NCBI GenBank assembly: GCA_027315205.1
Contig: DAHUYM010000001.1
Coordinates: forward strand, 186,001 to 250,000
Direction: 5' to 3'
Source of the DNA: Leptospirillum sp.
Lineage (GTDB): Bacteria; Nitrospirota; Leptospirillia; Leptospirillales; Leptospirillaceae
DNA length: 64,000 bases
A program made the position numbers and the translations under genes. Below the pieces are notes generated by a model. That model worked only from the letters and a program-made list of their open reading frames with translations, made no database searches and was not told the DNA's origin. Shown here piece after piece: positions 9,061 through 18,692 of this stretch (its first letter is position 1; the number at the start of each line of letters is the position of its first letter).

Positions 9061-10170
9061 TCAGAAAATCGTTTTGTATCTCTTCACCAAAACGGTGTCG
9101 TTTTTATTCAGGCCCTGGAGGATCTGGACGAAATCACCGTTCCGGATCCCGGTGACGATCGGAACCTTTTCCTTTTTCCCGTTCCGGATCAGATAGGCGA
9201 ACTCTCCGTGACGCTGTTCGACTACGGCCATGTGATGCATGGACAGGATCCCGGGATAAACCTTCAGCCGGAGATGGACCCATGCGAACATCCCCGGGAG
9301 CAGGGCATGATCGGGGTTCAGGATGTCAACTTCCGTCATCATTGTCCGAGTTTCCTTGTCCAGCGCGTAGTTGAAACGTGTCACCCGGCCCCAGAACTTT
9401 CTTCCCTCAAGACCCTGGGCCTCGATCCAGACCGGCAGCCCCCGCTTGACAAACCGTACATATTTTTCGGGAACACCCACATAGACACGGATCATGTCCA
9501 CAAAGGATTCTTTCAGGAGAGGCATCGCGTGATCGGTGGTACCTGTCCCGGTGGAAATGAGGTTCCAGGGATCCACGAAACGACGGGTGATGATTCCGTC
9601 GAAGGGTGCCACGATGGTCTTGTATCGAACGAAAGATCTTTCATAACGCGCCCGGGCTTGACGCTCTTTCCATATGGCCTCGGAACGCTGAACGTTCTCG
9701 AGCGAAATAACCCGGTGATCTTCCTTCCAGACGGCGAGTTTTCTGACAAAGGTGATATGGGCAATCTCGGCTTCCGCCAGATCTCTCTGATAACGCTGGT
9801 AAAGCTCGGGATCGAAGATATAGGCCAAAACCTGCCCGCGTTTGACCAAATCGCCTTTATCGACATTGAGGTACTTCAAATAGCCCGGAACATGCGAATA
9901 AATCACGGCCTCGCGGAATGCGTGCGCTACCCCGGGAATAGCGGTCCAAAGTTCGAAGTCCCTGGCCCTGACATGTCCGATCCGGTATCGCGTCGGGTCA
10001 TAAGGTCTCTTGGAATCAGGCAATGTTTTTGCGGACGGCTCTACCTTACTGAAACCACGGACAGTTTGCCAACCCACAAATGCTGCCAGAACGGCAAAAA
10101 TCAGCATCGATGGGGTCCGGAAACGTTTTATGATTCGAAGGACATCCAAATGGGGCTCCTGAGTCTGCAT
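9061..10170 (-). CDS. RND efflux periplasmic adaptor subunit (second of two)
   Basis: A 369-residue membrane fusion protein with an N-terminal membrane helix (about residues 20-38), a lipoyl domain split around a helical hairpin, and a C-terminal beta-barrel (GMFAWVHLRLKVYPG). It pairs with the pump gene that starts 34 bases downstream. The start is uncertain: ATG at 10170 gives a normal short cytoplasmic tail, while a TTG at 10212 would add 14 residues; neither has a strong ribosome site. It is paralogous to the adaptor at 2141-3349. The dyad-rich sequence at 10278-10318 just upstream is a candidate control site. Confidence 0.85.
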   Translation of the reverse strand: MQTQEPHLDVLRIIKRFRTPSMLIFAVLAAFVGWQTVRGFSKVEPSAKTLPDSKRPYDPTRYRIGHVRARDFELWTAIPGVAHAFREAVIYSHVPGYLKYLNVDKGDLVKRGQVLAYIFDPELYQRYQRDLAEAEIAHITFVRKLAVWKEDHRVISLENVQRSEAIWKERQARARYERSFVRYKTIVAPFDGIITRRFVDPWNLISTGTGTTDHAMPLLKESFVDMIRVYVGVPEKYVRFVKRGLPVWIEAQGLEGRKFWGRVTRFNYALDKETRTMMTEVDILNPDHALLPGMFAWVHLRLKVYPGILSMHHMAVVEQRHGEFAYLIRNGKKEKVPIVTGIRNGDFVQILQGLNKNDTVLVKRYKTIF

Positions 10171-10277
10171 ACGGTCCGTCTGAATCAAGCAAAACAGGTA
10201 CCATGAGAACAAATCGACAGTATTTTTACGGTAATTCTGGCTTTTGGAAGGGAGGAATATGGATTAAGATGACGGAA

Positions 10278-10318
10278 ATTTGGCAAATAGTCAATAATTT
10301 GACTCATGATTGCCAAAT
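10278..10318. promoter_or_regulatory. Nested inverted repeats upstream of the adaptor-pump genes
   Basis: ATTTGGCAAAT at 10278-10288 is itself a palindrome around a central G. A near copy, ATTGCCAAAT, lies at 10309-10318. Between them AGTCAA (10289-10294) and TTGACT (10299-10304) form an inner dyad with a four-base loop. The minus-strand TTGACT is a fair -35 element pointing at the adaptor gene, with a weak ATCTTA -10 about 18 bases on. The arrangement looks like paired operators over a promoter for the efflux genes. No regulator gene is adjacent. The operator function is inference. Confidence 0.45.
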
Positions 10319-10350
10319 ATCCGGCATACCCATCAAAATCACGCCCCGGA

Positions 10351-11937
10351 TCAGGAGCGAAAGTCGCGATAATCCAGATCCGGAAAGAGCGGACTTCGAT
10401 CTCTGATCGTTGCCAGGATCTCGGGCCGTATGGGTCCCTTGAAGAGCATTTCCCTCAGGATGCGAAAATGATAGAGGTGGTCCTTGATCCGTCTCACCGC
10501 ATAATCCGTTGCGGTTCCTGTCTTCATCAGGAACGGCCAGTCCGAACTTTGGGCCAGGAGCAGTTCACGCCCCATCTGATCGAGGATCTCCTTCCGGATG
10601 GCATCTCCCCCGGTTTCGTGTCCCGCGATCCGGACCATTTCCCTTCCGGCATCGTGGATGAGGGGCCAGATCCAGTCGTTCGAACCGTTCAGCCAGACCT
10701 CATAATACCCGTTGACTCCCCATGAAGAGGGTTCCGGCACGCCTTCGGCCATCCAGTGCGTTCCCTCGAAAATCATCGGCGGGGTGGCGAAGGATACAAA
10801 GCGGGAGCGGGCGGCTTCGCGAAACAGTCCGCCTAAAAATTCGACGCCTTCGAACCACCAGTGTCCGAACAGCTCAGCATCAAACGGACAGGTCACGACA
10901 GGAACCCAATCGGTGTCCCTTCCGAGTTCCCGGGCTTGATCTTCCTTGCGCCGGATGAAGTCCTTCGCGTGAAACCCGGCCTTTTCCATCGCCCTTCCGG
11001 GTTCGTAGCGAACTTTGTCATCGGTGGGCCCGGTGATTTTGTGGTACTTGAACCCGGTCATCCCCCGGGGGCCGTCGGTATGGAGATACGGCCGGACGTA
11101 TTCGTAGGGGAGGTCGTATCCGATATCCCGGTAGAAATCCCGGTAGTTCCAGTCTCCCGGGTACCCTTCCTCCTGACTCCAGATGAGTTTCGACGAGTCA
11201 GGGTCCCGAGCAAAGGCCATGAGCCCGGCAGGCGTCTTGAGCGGTGCGTAGACACCTGCGGGTGGGGAGGGATCCGCATACAGGAGCCCGTGGGATTCCA
11301 TGAAAAAAAACGAGATCCCGTGCCTGGCGAGGATGGCGTCCAAACCGTCGTAATAGGCACATTCCGGGACCCATATGCCTTTTGGGGAACGACCGAACAC
11401 GCGCTCGAAGGTCCGGACACCGATTTTCACCTGGGTCTCGACCGTATCCGGAACAACGGACAGGAGCGGAAGGAATCCATGCGTCGCAGCGCAGGTGATG
11501 GCTTCGAGCCTCCCGGATTCCATGTGGAGACGAAAGCGCCGGCAGAGATCCCCCGCGATCACTTCGATCCAATATGTCCGGAGCTTCCGGAAGCGGTCCC
11601 GATAGAAATAGGCGACTTCCGCCCATTCCGTATTCCAGTTCCGGTCACACTCCTTCTCGGCCAGCTCGCACAGAAGGTCCAGGCGACGGCCGAACCGTTC
11701 GTTGAGGAGGGGATCCGTCATCATGGAGACGAGGGTTGGAGAAAGGGTCATCGTGAGTGCCCAGGGGACCCTCTCTTCCGTCAGGCGGTCGAAGAGAATC
11801 GCCAGGGGCAGGTATGTTTCGAGGAGGCCTTCAAAAAACCAGTTCTCCTCAAGGAAAACGGGGTGTTCAGGATGCCGGACGTAGGGAAGATGGGCGTGCA
11901 GGACGAAGTTGAGCCGGGAAATCATCGGCCTGTCCAT
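10351..11937 (-). CDS. GH57 alpha-1,4-glucan branching enzyme
   Basis: A 528-residue glycoside hydrolase family 57 protein of the branching-enzyme subgroup (Thermus TT1467 type), which makes alpha-1,6 branches in glycogen. The first conserved region is HAHLPYVRHPE near the N-terminus. The presumed nucleophile Glu lies in GIWVPECAY, and the acid/base Asp in CPFDAELFGHWWFEG, a signature of this subgroup. It is the last gene of the minus-strand carbohydrate operon, ten bases after the aldolase gene. ATG at 11937 is used; ATG at 11925 is an alternative. No GH13 GlgB is seen in the window, so this is the likely branching enzyme. Confidence 0.87.
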   Translation of the reverse strand: MDRPMISRLNFVLHAHLPYVRHPEHPVFLEENWFFEGLLETYLPLAILFDRLTEERVPWALTMTLSPTLVSMMTDPLLNERFGRRLDLLCELAEKECDRNWNTEWAEVAYFYRDRFRKLRTYWIEVIAGDLCRRFRLHMESGRLEAITCAATHGFLPLLSVVPDTVETQVKIGVRTFERVFGRSPKGIWVPECAYYDGLDAILARHGISFFFMESHGLLYADPSPPAGVYAPLKTPAGLMAFARDPDSSKLIWSQEEGYPGDWNYRDFYRDIGYDLPYEYVRPYLHTDGPRGMTGFKYHKITGPTDDKVRYEPGRAMEKAGFHAKDFIRRKEDQARELGRDTDWVPVVTCPFDAELFGHWWFEGVEFLGGLFREAARSRFVSFATPPMIFEGTHWMAEGVPEPSSWGVNGYYEVWLNGSNDWIWPLIHDAGREMVRIAGHETGGDAIRKEILDQMGRELLLAQSSDWPFLMKTGTATDYAVRRIKDHLYHFRILREMLFKGPIRPEILATIRDRSPLFPDLDYRDFRS

Positions 11938-11947
11938 CCCTTGGATC

Positions 11948-13321
11948 CTATGGGAACCAACGTTCCATGACCTCGTGTGTACCTTCGAGTCCCAGCATTC
12001 GGAAGATCAGGACAAAGCGTTCTTCCAGGGTCTTCATGATCTCCTGCCTTACGTCACCGGGGAGGGCAAACAACTCTTTCTTGAATGGGCCGAAGAGGCG
12101 TTTCCGGTTCTTGTAGACGAACTGTTCTTCTGTTTCTTCTTTCTTCCATTCCTTGGCATGATGTTCCTTCAGGTAAGCGATGCCGGATTGGGTGAGATCC
12201 TTCGGAAACCGCGGGTGGTCCAGGATCATGTTCTGGAAACCTGTGGCCAGATGAATCTCAAGGGTCCCCACCCCCGGAAACCGGTCGAACAATTCTTCCG
12301 GAAGGGTCGAGGCTCCATGCTGTACCGCTCCCCCCATGCCGTATTTTTCTCTGGCGAGCTTCGACAATCGTGAAAGCGTATCGAAATCCAGAGCGACTTT
12401 CTGGATTGTTCCGTCCGGAAGCGGCACCCCCCCATGCGACGTCCCGGTCTGGACGCTGATTTTCGAGATACCTGTGTCCTGGGGACCCAAGGCGCCCAAA
12501 TGCTCCCGATAGACCGACATAAACGCCTCGAGCTCCTCGGGCGTCGAGTTTTCCTTCCCGACTTCCCCGATCTCACCACCCACCGAAATCGGAATCGACG
12601 TTCCTGTCCGGGACTCGTTCGAAATCTGGCGGATGAAGTGTGTCAACTGGGCCGTCACTTTTCCGTTGGCCCTCTGCTGCTCCCGGATATCGGTCGGCTC
12701 AAGGGTCACGAGAGTGGAGGCATCGATGTCGATGTTCCCGTATCCTGCGTCGACCGATTCCTGGATCAGGCTTTTCAGCTCCTCAATCTCTTTTTCCGGA
12801 GCCTCCTTGAACCGGGCGGCATTGACCTGGTAGTGATCTCCCTGGATGAATACCGGTCCCTTCACTCCTTCACTCAGAGCCGCAGCCAGGATGAGTCCCG
12901 CATATTCCATCGGCCTTTGTTCGGTATACCCGATTTCGGATTTCGCCAATTCGAAGATGTGCGGACCGGCGTTCAAGGACCGGATCGCACGGAAGACCGT
13001 GCGGGCCACTTCGAACGTCAGGCCGCGAATATTGATTGCGGGAACGGTAAATCCCTTCTCCCGTCCTTGGGCAATTGCCCGGTACAGGGGTTCGATGGAT
13101 ACGGAACGTATCCCGGCTTCGGCACAAGCCGCCCGGATCAGAAAGAACGCGGCTTTCCTCACCCCGTGGTCCGAATGGAACATCAGGTCCTTGACGACCC
13201 GTGCGAGAGACTGATTACGGAAACGGTCAGGATCAGTTACGCGCGGTTCCACCCCGGAAAAATCCGCGACGAGCCGAAATTCTTTTTGCCAGTCTTCCAG
13301 TGACGTCAAATGCCTTTCCAT
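11948..13321 (-). CDS. Class II (metal-dependent) aldolase, fructose-bisphosphate type
   Basis: A 457-residue class II aldolase-fold protein, longer than the usual 300-350. Zinc-ligand and catalytic motifs can be seen: GDHYQVN (Asp-His), NIDIDAST, a glycine-rich VGGEIGEVG, GTSHGG and VQHGAST. An N-terminal segment of about 75 residues and a C-terminal helical tail explain the extra length. It probably cleaves or forms fructose-1,6-bisphosphate in glycolysis/gluconeogenesis. Tagatose-bisphosphate or another ketose phosphate cannot be excluded from sequence. It sits between GH57 and galT genes, linking hexose phosphate supply to glycogen synthesis. GGAG precedes the ATG. Confidence 0.75.
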   Translation of the reverse strand: MERHLTSLEDWQKEFRLVADFSGVEPRVTDPDRFRNQSLARVVKDLMFHSDHGVRKAAFFLIRAACAEAGIRSVSIEPLYRAIAQGREKGFTVPAINIRGLTFEVARTVFRAIRSLNAGPHIFELAKSEIGYTEQRPMEYAGLILAAALSEGVKGPVFIQGDHYQVNAARFKEAPEKEIEELKSLIQESVDAGYGNIDIDASTLVTLEPTDIREQQRANGKVTAQLTHFIRQISNESRTGTSIPISVGGEIGEVGKENSTPEELEAFMSVYREHLGALGPQDTGISKISVQTGTSHGGVPLPDGTIQKVALDFDTLSRLSKLAREKYGMGGAVQHGASTLPEELFDRFPGVGTLEIHLATGFQNMILDHPRFPKDLTQSGIAYLKEHHAKEWKKEETEEQFVYKNRKRLFGPFKKELFALPGDVRQEIMKTLEERFVLIFRMLGLEGTHEVMERWFP

Positions 13322-13362
13322 CTTCCCATATCTCCTTCAAAAACGGTCCCGATTCGGGAACC

Positions 13363-14367
13363 TTATTCCGACAGGTCGAGTTCCCTTAAAAACTTGGCCG
13401 CTTCTTCCGGGGGCGTCGGGTTGATGTAAAATCCCGTTCCCCACTCGAAACCGGCAACCCGCGTCAATGTCGGCATGATTTCGAAATGCCAGTGAAAATA
13501 TTCTTCCGTTCTTTCCTGCAATGGCGATGTATGCAATATGTAGTTGTATGGGGGATTTTGCAAGGCCTTGTTCAGCCGGCGCAAAACGTCCAGGAAGAGA
13601 CGCGACAGTGCTTCGAATTGCGCCTTCTGTCCTTCTTCGAACTTTGCGGAATGTTTCTTGGGCAGGATCCAGACTTCAAACGGAAACTTGGGCGCAAAGG
13701 GCGTGATCGCAAGGAACTCCTGGTTTTCGGAGACGATCCTGGAACCGTCCGAAAGTTCCTGACGGATGATATCGCAAAATATGCACCTCTCCTTTTCTTC
13801 AAAATGGCTCCTGGCACCGATCAGTTCCTCGACGACGACGGTCGGGACGATGGGGAGGGCGATCAGCTGGCTGTGGCTGTGCTCGAGCGACGCCCCTGCC
13901 ACTTCGCCGTAATTTTTGAAAATCATGATGTACCGGAACCGGGTGTCTTTCCGGAGGTCCAGGATGCGATCCCTGTAGGCCCACATCACATCCTCGAATT
14001 CCTTTTCCGAAAACTGCGCGAGGATTTTTTTGTGTACCGGCGTTTCGATCACCACTTCGTGGGCTCCGATCCCGTTCATCCGGTCATAAAGACCGATCCC
14101 CTCACGATCGAGGGAGCCTTCAACCTGAAGAGCCGGAAATTTGTTGGGTACGGCGCGAAGATGCCATCCCGGCGTGTTCGGAAGCGTTCCGGCCGCCCGA
14201 TAGGAAAGAACCTCCGGGGGTGTCTTGTCCTCCTGTCCCGGACAGAGCGGGCAAACCTGATAGACGTATTCCATCTTTTCCACCGAATAATCCGACGGAC
14301 GCAATCCCCGTGAGGTGGCGATGATCACCCATCGTCCGATGACAGGATCTTTTCTCAACTCCGGCAT
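13363..14367 (-). CDS. galT: Galactose-1-phosphate uridylyltransferase-like nucleotidyltransferase
   Basis: A 334-residue HIT-superfamily nucleotidyltransferase. It has the GalT zinc-site motif CPLCPG, a second pair CIFC, and the catalytic HSHSQ, in which the central His forms the nucleotidyl intermediate. The ATG at 14367 has GGAGGG upstream; the start follows the preceding stop by one base, so the two genes are coupled. GalT transfers UMP between UDP-glucose and galactose-1-phosphate. In a glycogen operon without galK or galE, a related activity on glucose-1-phosphate and ADP- or UDP-glucose is equally possible. Confidence 0.82.
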   Translation of the reverse strand: MPELRKDPVIGRWVIIATSRGLRPSDYSVEKMEYVYQVCPLCPGQEDKTPPEVLSYRAAGTLPNTPGWHLRAVPNKFPALQVEGSLDREGIGLYDRMNGIGAHEVVIETPVHKKILAQFSEKEFEDVMWAYRDRILDLRKDTRFRYIMIFKNYGEVAGASLEHSHSQLIALPIVPTVVVEELIGARSHFEEKERCIFCDIIRQELSDGSRIVSENQEFLAITPFAPKFPFEVWILPKKHSAKFEEGQKAQFEALSRLFLDVLRRLNKALQNPPYNYILHTSPLQERTEEYFHWHFEIMPTLTRVAGFEWGTGFYINPTPPEEAAKFLRELDLSE

Positions 14368-14368
14368 T

Positions 14369-16525
14369 TCAGCTTCCCTCCGCATGGACACGGCCGATGT
14401 CGACGGTTATCCCTACGCCGTCTCCGGCCAGGGCCGACAATGGAAACAGGAGAAAGAACAGGGTTCCCTGGTAAATTTTCTCGATTCCTTTTTCCGAGAG
14501 AGAAACCGTGTGGATCGGTCGCGCAACCAGGCGAGCCGGCCTGGACATACGGACGGAGAAAGCCGTCTTCGACCAGTCGTCCCGCCCCCGAAAACCCGTG
14601 ACTTCGGACCGGTCCCAGGGATTGAGCCAGGAAGAAGAGTTCCAGCTTTCTCCCAAAACGTCCAGGAATCTGCCGGAATCTTCTCCTGCAAGAAGCGTCA
14701 GTGGCAATTCGGTGACCCAACTGTAGGACGCTTTCTTTTCGGGGTTCGCGGATCCTTCGGAAAAGGACATACGGTAGCGGACCTCGAACGAATGCCGTTC
14801 GCAAAGAATTTCCTTATGGAGCTTGAATGCGTTCCCCAGAAATCGCCCTTCGACTTCGAAAGCGATTTTTTCCGGGCCCCGTGAGACGACGGGCATATGA
14901 AGAGCCGAAAAGTCCATCTCGAGACCCTGTCCCCGGTCGAGTTCGAGCCCTCCGATGGACGAAACCGCGATCGCGTCGCTGAAGGCCCTTCTCGGGCGCG
15001 GATCGAAAACGACATCGTCGAGCGATTCCAGTCCCAAAGGCCTGTTGTGTATAGAAGCAATCCCGCCGCCGTCGGGTTTTTCGTCCCCATGGGGGGGGGC
15101 ATTCCCGACCCTGGCATGGTAGGCTTCGAACTGCCTCGTCATAGTGTTCGTCAAATGGAAAAGATGGACCCTGTCGTCGATTTCCATGACACTTCCACCC
15201 CGACCGGGCGTGATCCAGAGAGAATATTCCGGCCAGGTGACAAAAAGGTCGGGAAAGCCGTCCTGGTCGAAATCGCCTTCAAGGAGCTCCGGCTTTTTCG
15301 GGTCCTTCCCCGTGTCCATCGACTGTTCCGCCTTCAGGAGCTCCGAAAATGCGAAATGACGGAGGTTGGAAAGGTATATTCCCCCGAACAGACCATGCCA
15401 ATAGACATCGTTTCCCTGGGCCTTCAGAAGGGCCTCTTCGCACCGTTCCCATAGGCCCGGAGAGGCTTCGCTCCGCTCGGAGAGAACGCGATTCGTGAAC
15501 ATCATCCGGTTGTAAAGACGCGAGACGTCTGAGTACTTCGTCAAGAAATTCTCGAAGATGCCACCCCGGAAAAAGGGGCGTATCCGATCCTTCATGCCCG
15601 AACGTTCGAGTTCCTGTTCCATTTCCTTGTAGCGGACGCCGAGACGGGCGGGAAGGGCCCATTCCATCATTTCTTCGTACGAGGCGTTCGGAATAACCGC
15701 CGTTCCTGTCGGTTGGCGTTCCGACACGATCTCCCTCATAGAGGCCACCCGGAGCCAACGGGACTGTCTTGCGATGTGTTCGAACAGGGAATGGAGATAC
15801 CCTTCTTCCCAGACCCATTTGTACGTTTCAGGCCAGACGCCGAATTTTTCGGCGTCGTCCGCGTAGGTCAGAACCTTGCCTCCCCGGGCATTCCTGTCCA
15901 GATATTCGAGCAATTGTTCGGGGAGCTGGAATGGGATCAGATACCGCAAGCTTCGGGAGATCGGGAACAGGTTCAGTCCGTGCCCGCCCCATGGGGCCCG
16001 GTAGTACCCGTGCAGGTCTTCCGGTTCGAACCCGGCAAGAAGAAAGTGGTGATCGTCGACCGGAGCGTACTCGAGTCCAAGGGGTGCAATCCGGGCGGGA
16101 AGATCGGTCTGCCAGACGCGTTCGGCAAGCCAGAATCCCCGGGACGCCCGGCCAAAGTGTTCTTCGAGAACCCGATTCATTTTCTCGATCTGGGCTTTCA
16201 AGGTCCGGTCGGGAAGTGCCGCCAGGATCGGTTCGTAGAATCCTCCCCCGATGACTTCAACCTGGCCCCTTTCGGCAAGCTTCCTGAGGAGCGAGAGATA
16301 GTCGGGCGCATGGTCGGAAAACCAAATCCAGAGCGCTCCCGTCAGGTGGATCGAAACGTGGATGTCCGGATAGGAATCCAGAAGCTCCAACGTGGGACGA
16401 TAACAACGGTCGTATGTGTCTTGGAACACGTGTTCGAAGTTTCCCATCGGCTGGTGATGATGCAGAACCATCACCAATGTCGAACGACGATCGGGTTCGA
16501 CTCTCTCGGGCGTATCCTCGGGCAT
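14369..16525 (-). CDS. GH57 4-alpha-glucanotransferase / alpha-amylase-type enzyme
   Basis: A 718-residue GH57 protein like the Thermococcus 4-alpha-glucanotransferase. The catalytic barrel at residues 15-300 contains HHHQP, the nucleophile motif FWLAERVW and the acid/base Asp in TYADDAEKFGVWP. The C-terminal half matches the beta-rich domains normally attached to this subgroup. It would rearrange or trim alpha-1,4-glucans. ATG at 16525 is chosen because GGAGG lies upstream and it begins three bases after the previous gene's stop; in-frame starts further up would overlap that gene. Confidence 0.85.
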   Translation of the reverse strand: MPEDTPERVEPDRRSTLVMVLHHHQPMGNFEHVFQDTYDRCYRPTLELLDSYPDIHVSIHLTGALWIWFSDHAPDYLSLLRKLAERGQVEVIGGGFYEPILAALPDRTLKAQIEKMNRVLEEHFGRASRGFWLAERVWQTDLPARIAPLGLEYAPVDDHHFLLAGFEPEDLHGYYRAPWGGHGLNLFPISRSLRYLIPFQLPEQLLEYLDRNARGGKVLTYADDAEKFGVWPETYKWVWEEGYLHSLFEHIARQSRWLRVASMREIVSERQPTGTAVIPNASYEEMMEWALPARLGVRYKEMEQELERSGMKDRIRPFFRGGIFENFLTKYSDVSRLYNRMMFTNRVLSERSEASPGLWERCEEALLKAQGNDVYWHGLFGGIYLSNLRHFAFSELLKAEQSMDTGKDPKKPELLEGDFDQDGFPDLFVTWPEYSLWITPGRGGSVMEIDDRVHLFHLTNTMTRQFEAYHARVGNAPPHGDEKPDGGGIASIHNRPLGLESLDDVVFDPRPRRAFSDAIAVSSIGGLELDRGQGLEMDFSALHMPVVSRGPEKIAFEVEGRFLGNAFKLHKEILCERHSFEVRYRMSFSEGSANPEKKASYSWVTELPLTLLAGEDSGRFLDVLGESWNSSSWLNPWDRSEVTGFRGRDDWSKTAFSVRMSRPARLVARPIHTVSLSEKGIEKIYQGTLFFLLFPLSALAGDGVGITVDIGRVHAEGS

Positions 16526-16527
16526 CG

Positions 16528-18681
16528 TCAGACCCTCCAAATCGATTGGGCGAACCGGTCGTCCGGAGTATGGACCGGGATCGCTCTTCCCCTCGGACAC
16601 TGGTCAACCAGACTGGAACCGTCATAAAGCTCCACGGTCACATAGATCACTTCTCCGGGAGAAAGGCCCAATTCATGCATCACCACAGACATCTCCCCGA
16701 TTTTTCGGCAGGCCCACAGAGCCACCACCGGAGACTTGCCAACGGAGGACGGCACATCGAGTTCCCCTGAACTGAGAGGGAACCGCCACTCGAACTCCTG
16801 TCTGTTGGCGAGTCGAACCATCAGGCGGTATGATGAACGATCGTTCTCCACGAGTTCCGGATTCATGTCGATCCTCAGATAGAAACGTTCCTGGTCGAAT
16901 CCGAAAAAGAGCTTCTGGAGGAGCGGGTCGCTCAGGAACATCGCCCCCTGGGCTTTCCGGCTGTCAAACGTTCCGGCACCGCTCCACTCGTAATAATTGG
17001 TGACCTCTCCATCGATGACCGGATGAATGAAGTCCACCGGCATGACGATGACTTCCCCCGACCTTCCTTCCTGCACCGGCTCGTTCAGGGGCAAGGGCAC
17101 GTCCTTGCCGAGGATGCGATAGATGTTCTGCTGGTGGACCCGGAAGAGGCGGTCGAACTCGGAGGCCTGCAACGTCTGGAAATCGTCACCGAACCACCAG
17201 AACCAGTCGCTTCCTTCCGCAGCATACATTTCCGTCAGTGCCATATCGGCTTTTTCCCGGGAATGGAGCCCCGACCGGATCTCGTCATCAAGGAATGCAC
17301 GGGTCCTGGAAAGATGGTTCCATGCGGTATTGTCTTCCCGATGGCCTATCCAGATATTGAAATCATGGTTGATCCAGGATCCGGAAGCCAGGTTCGAAAG
17401 GACGCCCGGGGTCGATTCTCGGAGCGCTTCGGAAACCGTCAATCCTTGAAGCCTTGGGTGGTGTTCGAGACGCTCCATGAGGGAATGGAGAAAGAGGTAT
17501 CCTCCGTCCGGATATGTCTCCCAGGGATTTTCCCCGTCGAGAATGATCGGAATGAGCGGCGGTTCAGTCCCGGAACCCGAAAGGTTCTCGATGCGCTCCA
17601 GATTCGCGATCAGATCCAAGGCCGCTTCAGTCCCGTTGTAACGGGCATAGAGAAAGCCGATACGATCGGACAGTCCCCGGTCCCTGAAGATAAGACGGGG
17701 CCCTTCGGAAAAAGGGGCGAGGACATAGGACTGGTAGGGAGACAACTCTCTGCCGTCCGCATGAGGCGTTGAAAATCTCAGGATATCCTCGTCGGTGGCC
17801 ATCCACGCGATGCCGGCTTCCGAAGCCATGGAAACGAGTTCCGGACAAACGGACCCTTCGGACGGCCACATCCCCTCCGGCCGTTTTCCCCAAAGCGTCT
17901 CCTGGCGATCGAAGGCCTTCGTGATCTGGCTTCTGGCATCCTCCGGCCATGAAAATTCGTCCGGAAGATCCAGGTCCGGGCGCGGACGCCGGGCGATCCG
18001 GCTCGAAATCAGGAGAGGGAGAATCGGATGGTAATACGGGCTCGTCGATATTTCGATGCACTCCTCATCCTGAAGCGTGCGATAGCGGTCCATGAGACCC
18101 CGGACCACCTGGACCTGGAGCGACAGGATTTCTCGCTTATCCTCTTCGGAATACTGCGAGCCCTTCCGGATCCATTCCTCGATGATGGGGAAGGATTTCC
18201 GGGCACTGTATCCGAACCATGTGAGGTTGAACCAGACCTGGAGGTCCAGGTAGTCCCGGGACCCCAATGTCGTCGAAAGTCTCTCCCAGTCGGAATTCGT
18301 GTGAACTGTCCGCGAGTAAACACGGGACCACAGGGACACATAACGGGGATAGGGCTTGACCATCGATTCGAAGGGACAGGAAAAAAAGTTTCGAAGAAGG
18401 AAGACTTTTTCTTCGGGCGTGAGGTCGGCGGAAGGTTTCGCCGATATTCGGAAATAGGTGTCGGTGACGGACCCGGACGCGATCATTTCGATCTGGTCGA
18501 GCAAACTCGGAACAAGGTTGACGGTATGCCGGACCGAAGGATAGGATTCGATCATGAACGGAAGATCGTTATAACCCCGGATCCCATGGAGCCTGACCCA
18601 CGGGAGGGCCATCTCCTTCATCAGCGGATCGTAATAATACGGCTGGTGCATGTGCCATACGAAAAGAACCTTCGCTCTCAA
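16528..18681 (-). CDS. GH57 glycoside hydrolase (amylopullulanase-like subgroup)
   Basis: A 717-residue GH57 enzyme. The first conserved region is WHMHQPYYYD near residue 10; the presumed catalytic Glu lies in GMWPSEGS, and LDGENPWE is another recognisable GH57 segment. The C-terminal 200 residues are a beta-rich domain of unknown role. It probably hydrolyses or debranches alpha-glucan. The start is the TTG at 18681, with GAGGGG upstream and eleven bases after the glgC stop. An open frame continues back to 19065, but that part overlaps glgC and has arginine-rich, antisense-like composition. Confidence 0.8.
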   Translation of the reverse strand: MRAKVLFVWHMHQPYYYDPLMKEMALPWVRLHGIRGYNDLPFMIESYPSVRHTVNLVPSLLDQIEMIASGSVTDTYFRISAKPSADLTPEEKVFLLRNFFSCPFESMVKPYPRYVSLWSRVYSRTVHTNSDWERLSTTLGSRDYLDLQVWFNLTWFGYSARKSFPIIEEWIRKGSQYSEEDKREILSLQVQVVRGLMDRYRTLQDEECIEISTSPYYHPILPLLISSRIARRPRPDLDLPDEFSWPEDARSQITKAFDRQETLWGKRPEGMWPSEGSVCPELVSMASEAGIAWMATDEDILRFSTPHADGRELSPYQSYVLAPFSEGPRLIFRDRGLSDRIGFLYARYNGTEAALDLIANLERIENLSGSGTEPPLIPIILDGENPWETYPDGGYLFLHSLMERLEHHPRLQGLTVSEALRESTPGVLSNLASGSWINHDFNIWIGHREDNTAWNHLSRTRAFLDDEIRSGLHSREKADMALTEMYAAEGSDWFWWFGDDFQTLQASEFDRLFRVHQQNIYRILGKDVPLPLNEPVQEGRSGEVIVMPVDFIHPVIDGEVTNYYEWSGAGTFDSRKAQGAMFLSDPLLQKLFFGFDQERFYLRIDMNPELVENDRSSYRLMVRLANRQEFEWRFPLSSGELDVPSSVGKSPVVALWACRKIGEMSVVMHELGLSPGEVIYVTVELYDGSSLVDQCPRGRAIPVHTPDDRFAQSIWRV

Positions 18682-18692
18682 CTCAATCCCCT

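Noticed and set aside
10260-10330. Possible sigma-54 (-24/-12) promoter
   Set aside because: The GG and GC elements do not have the required ten-base spacing on either strand.
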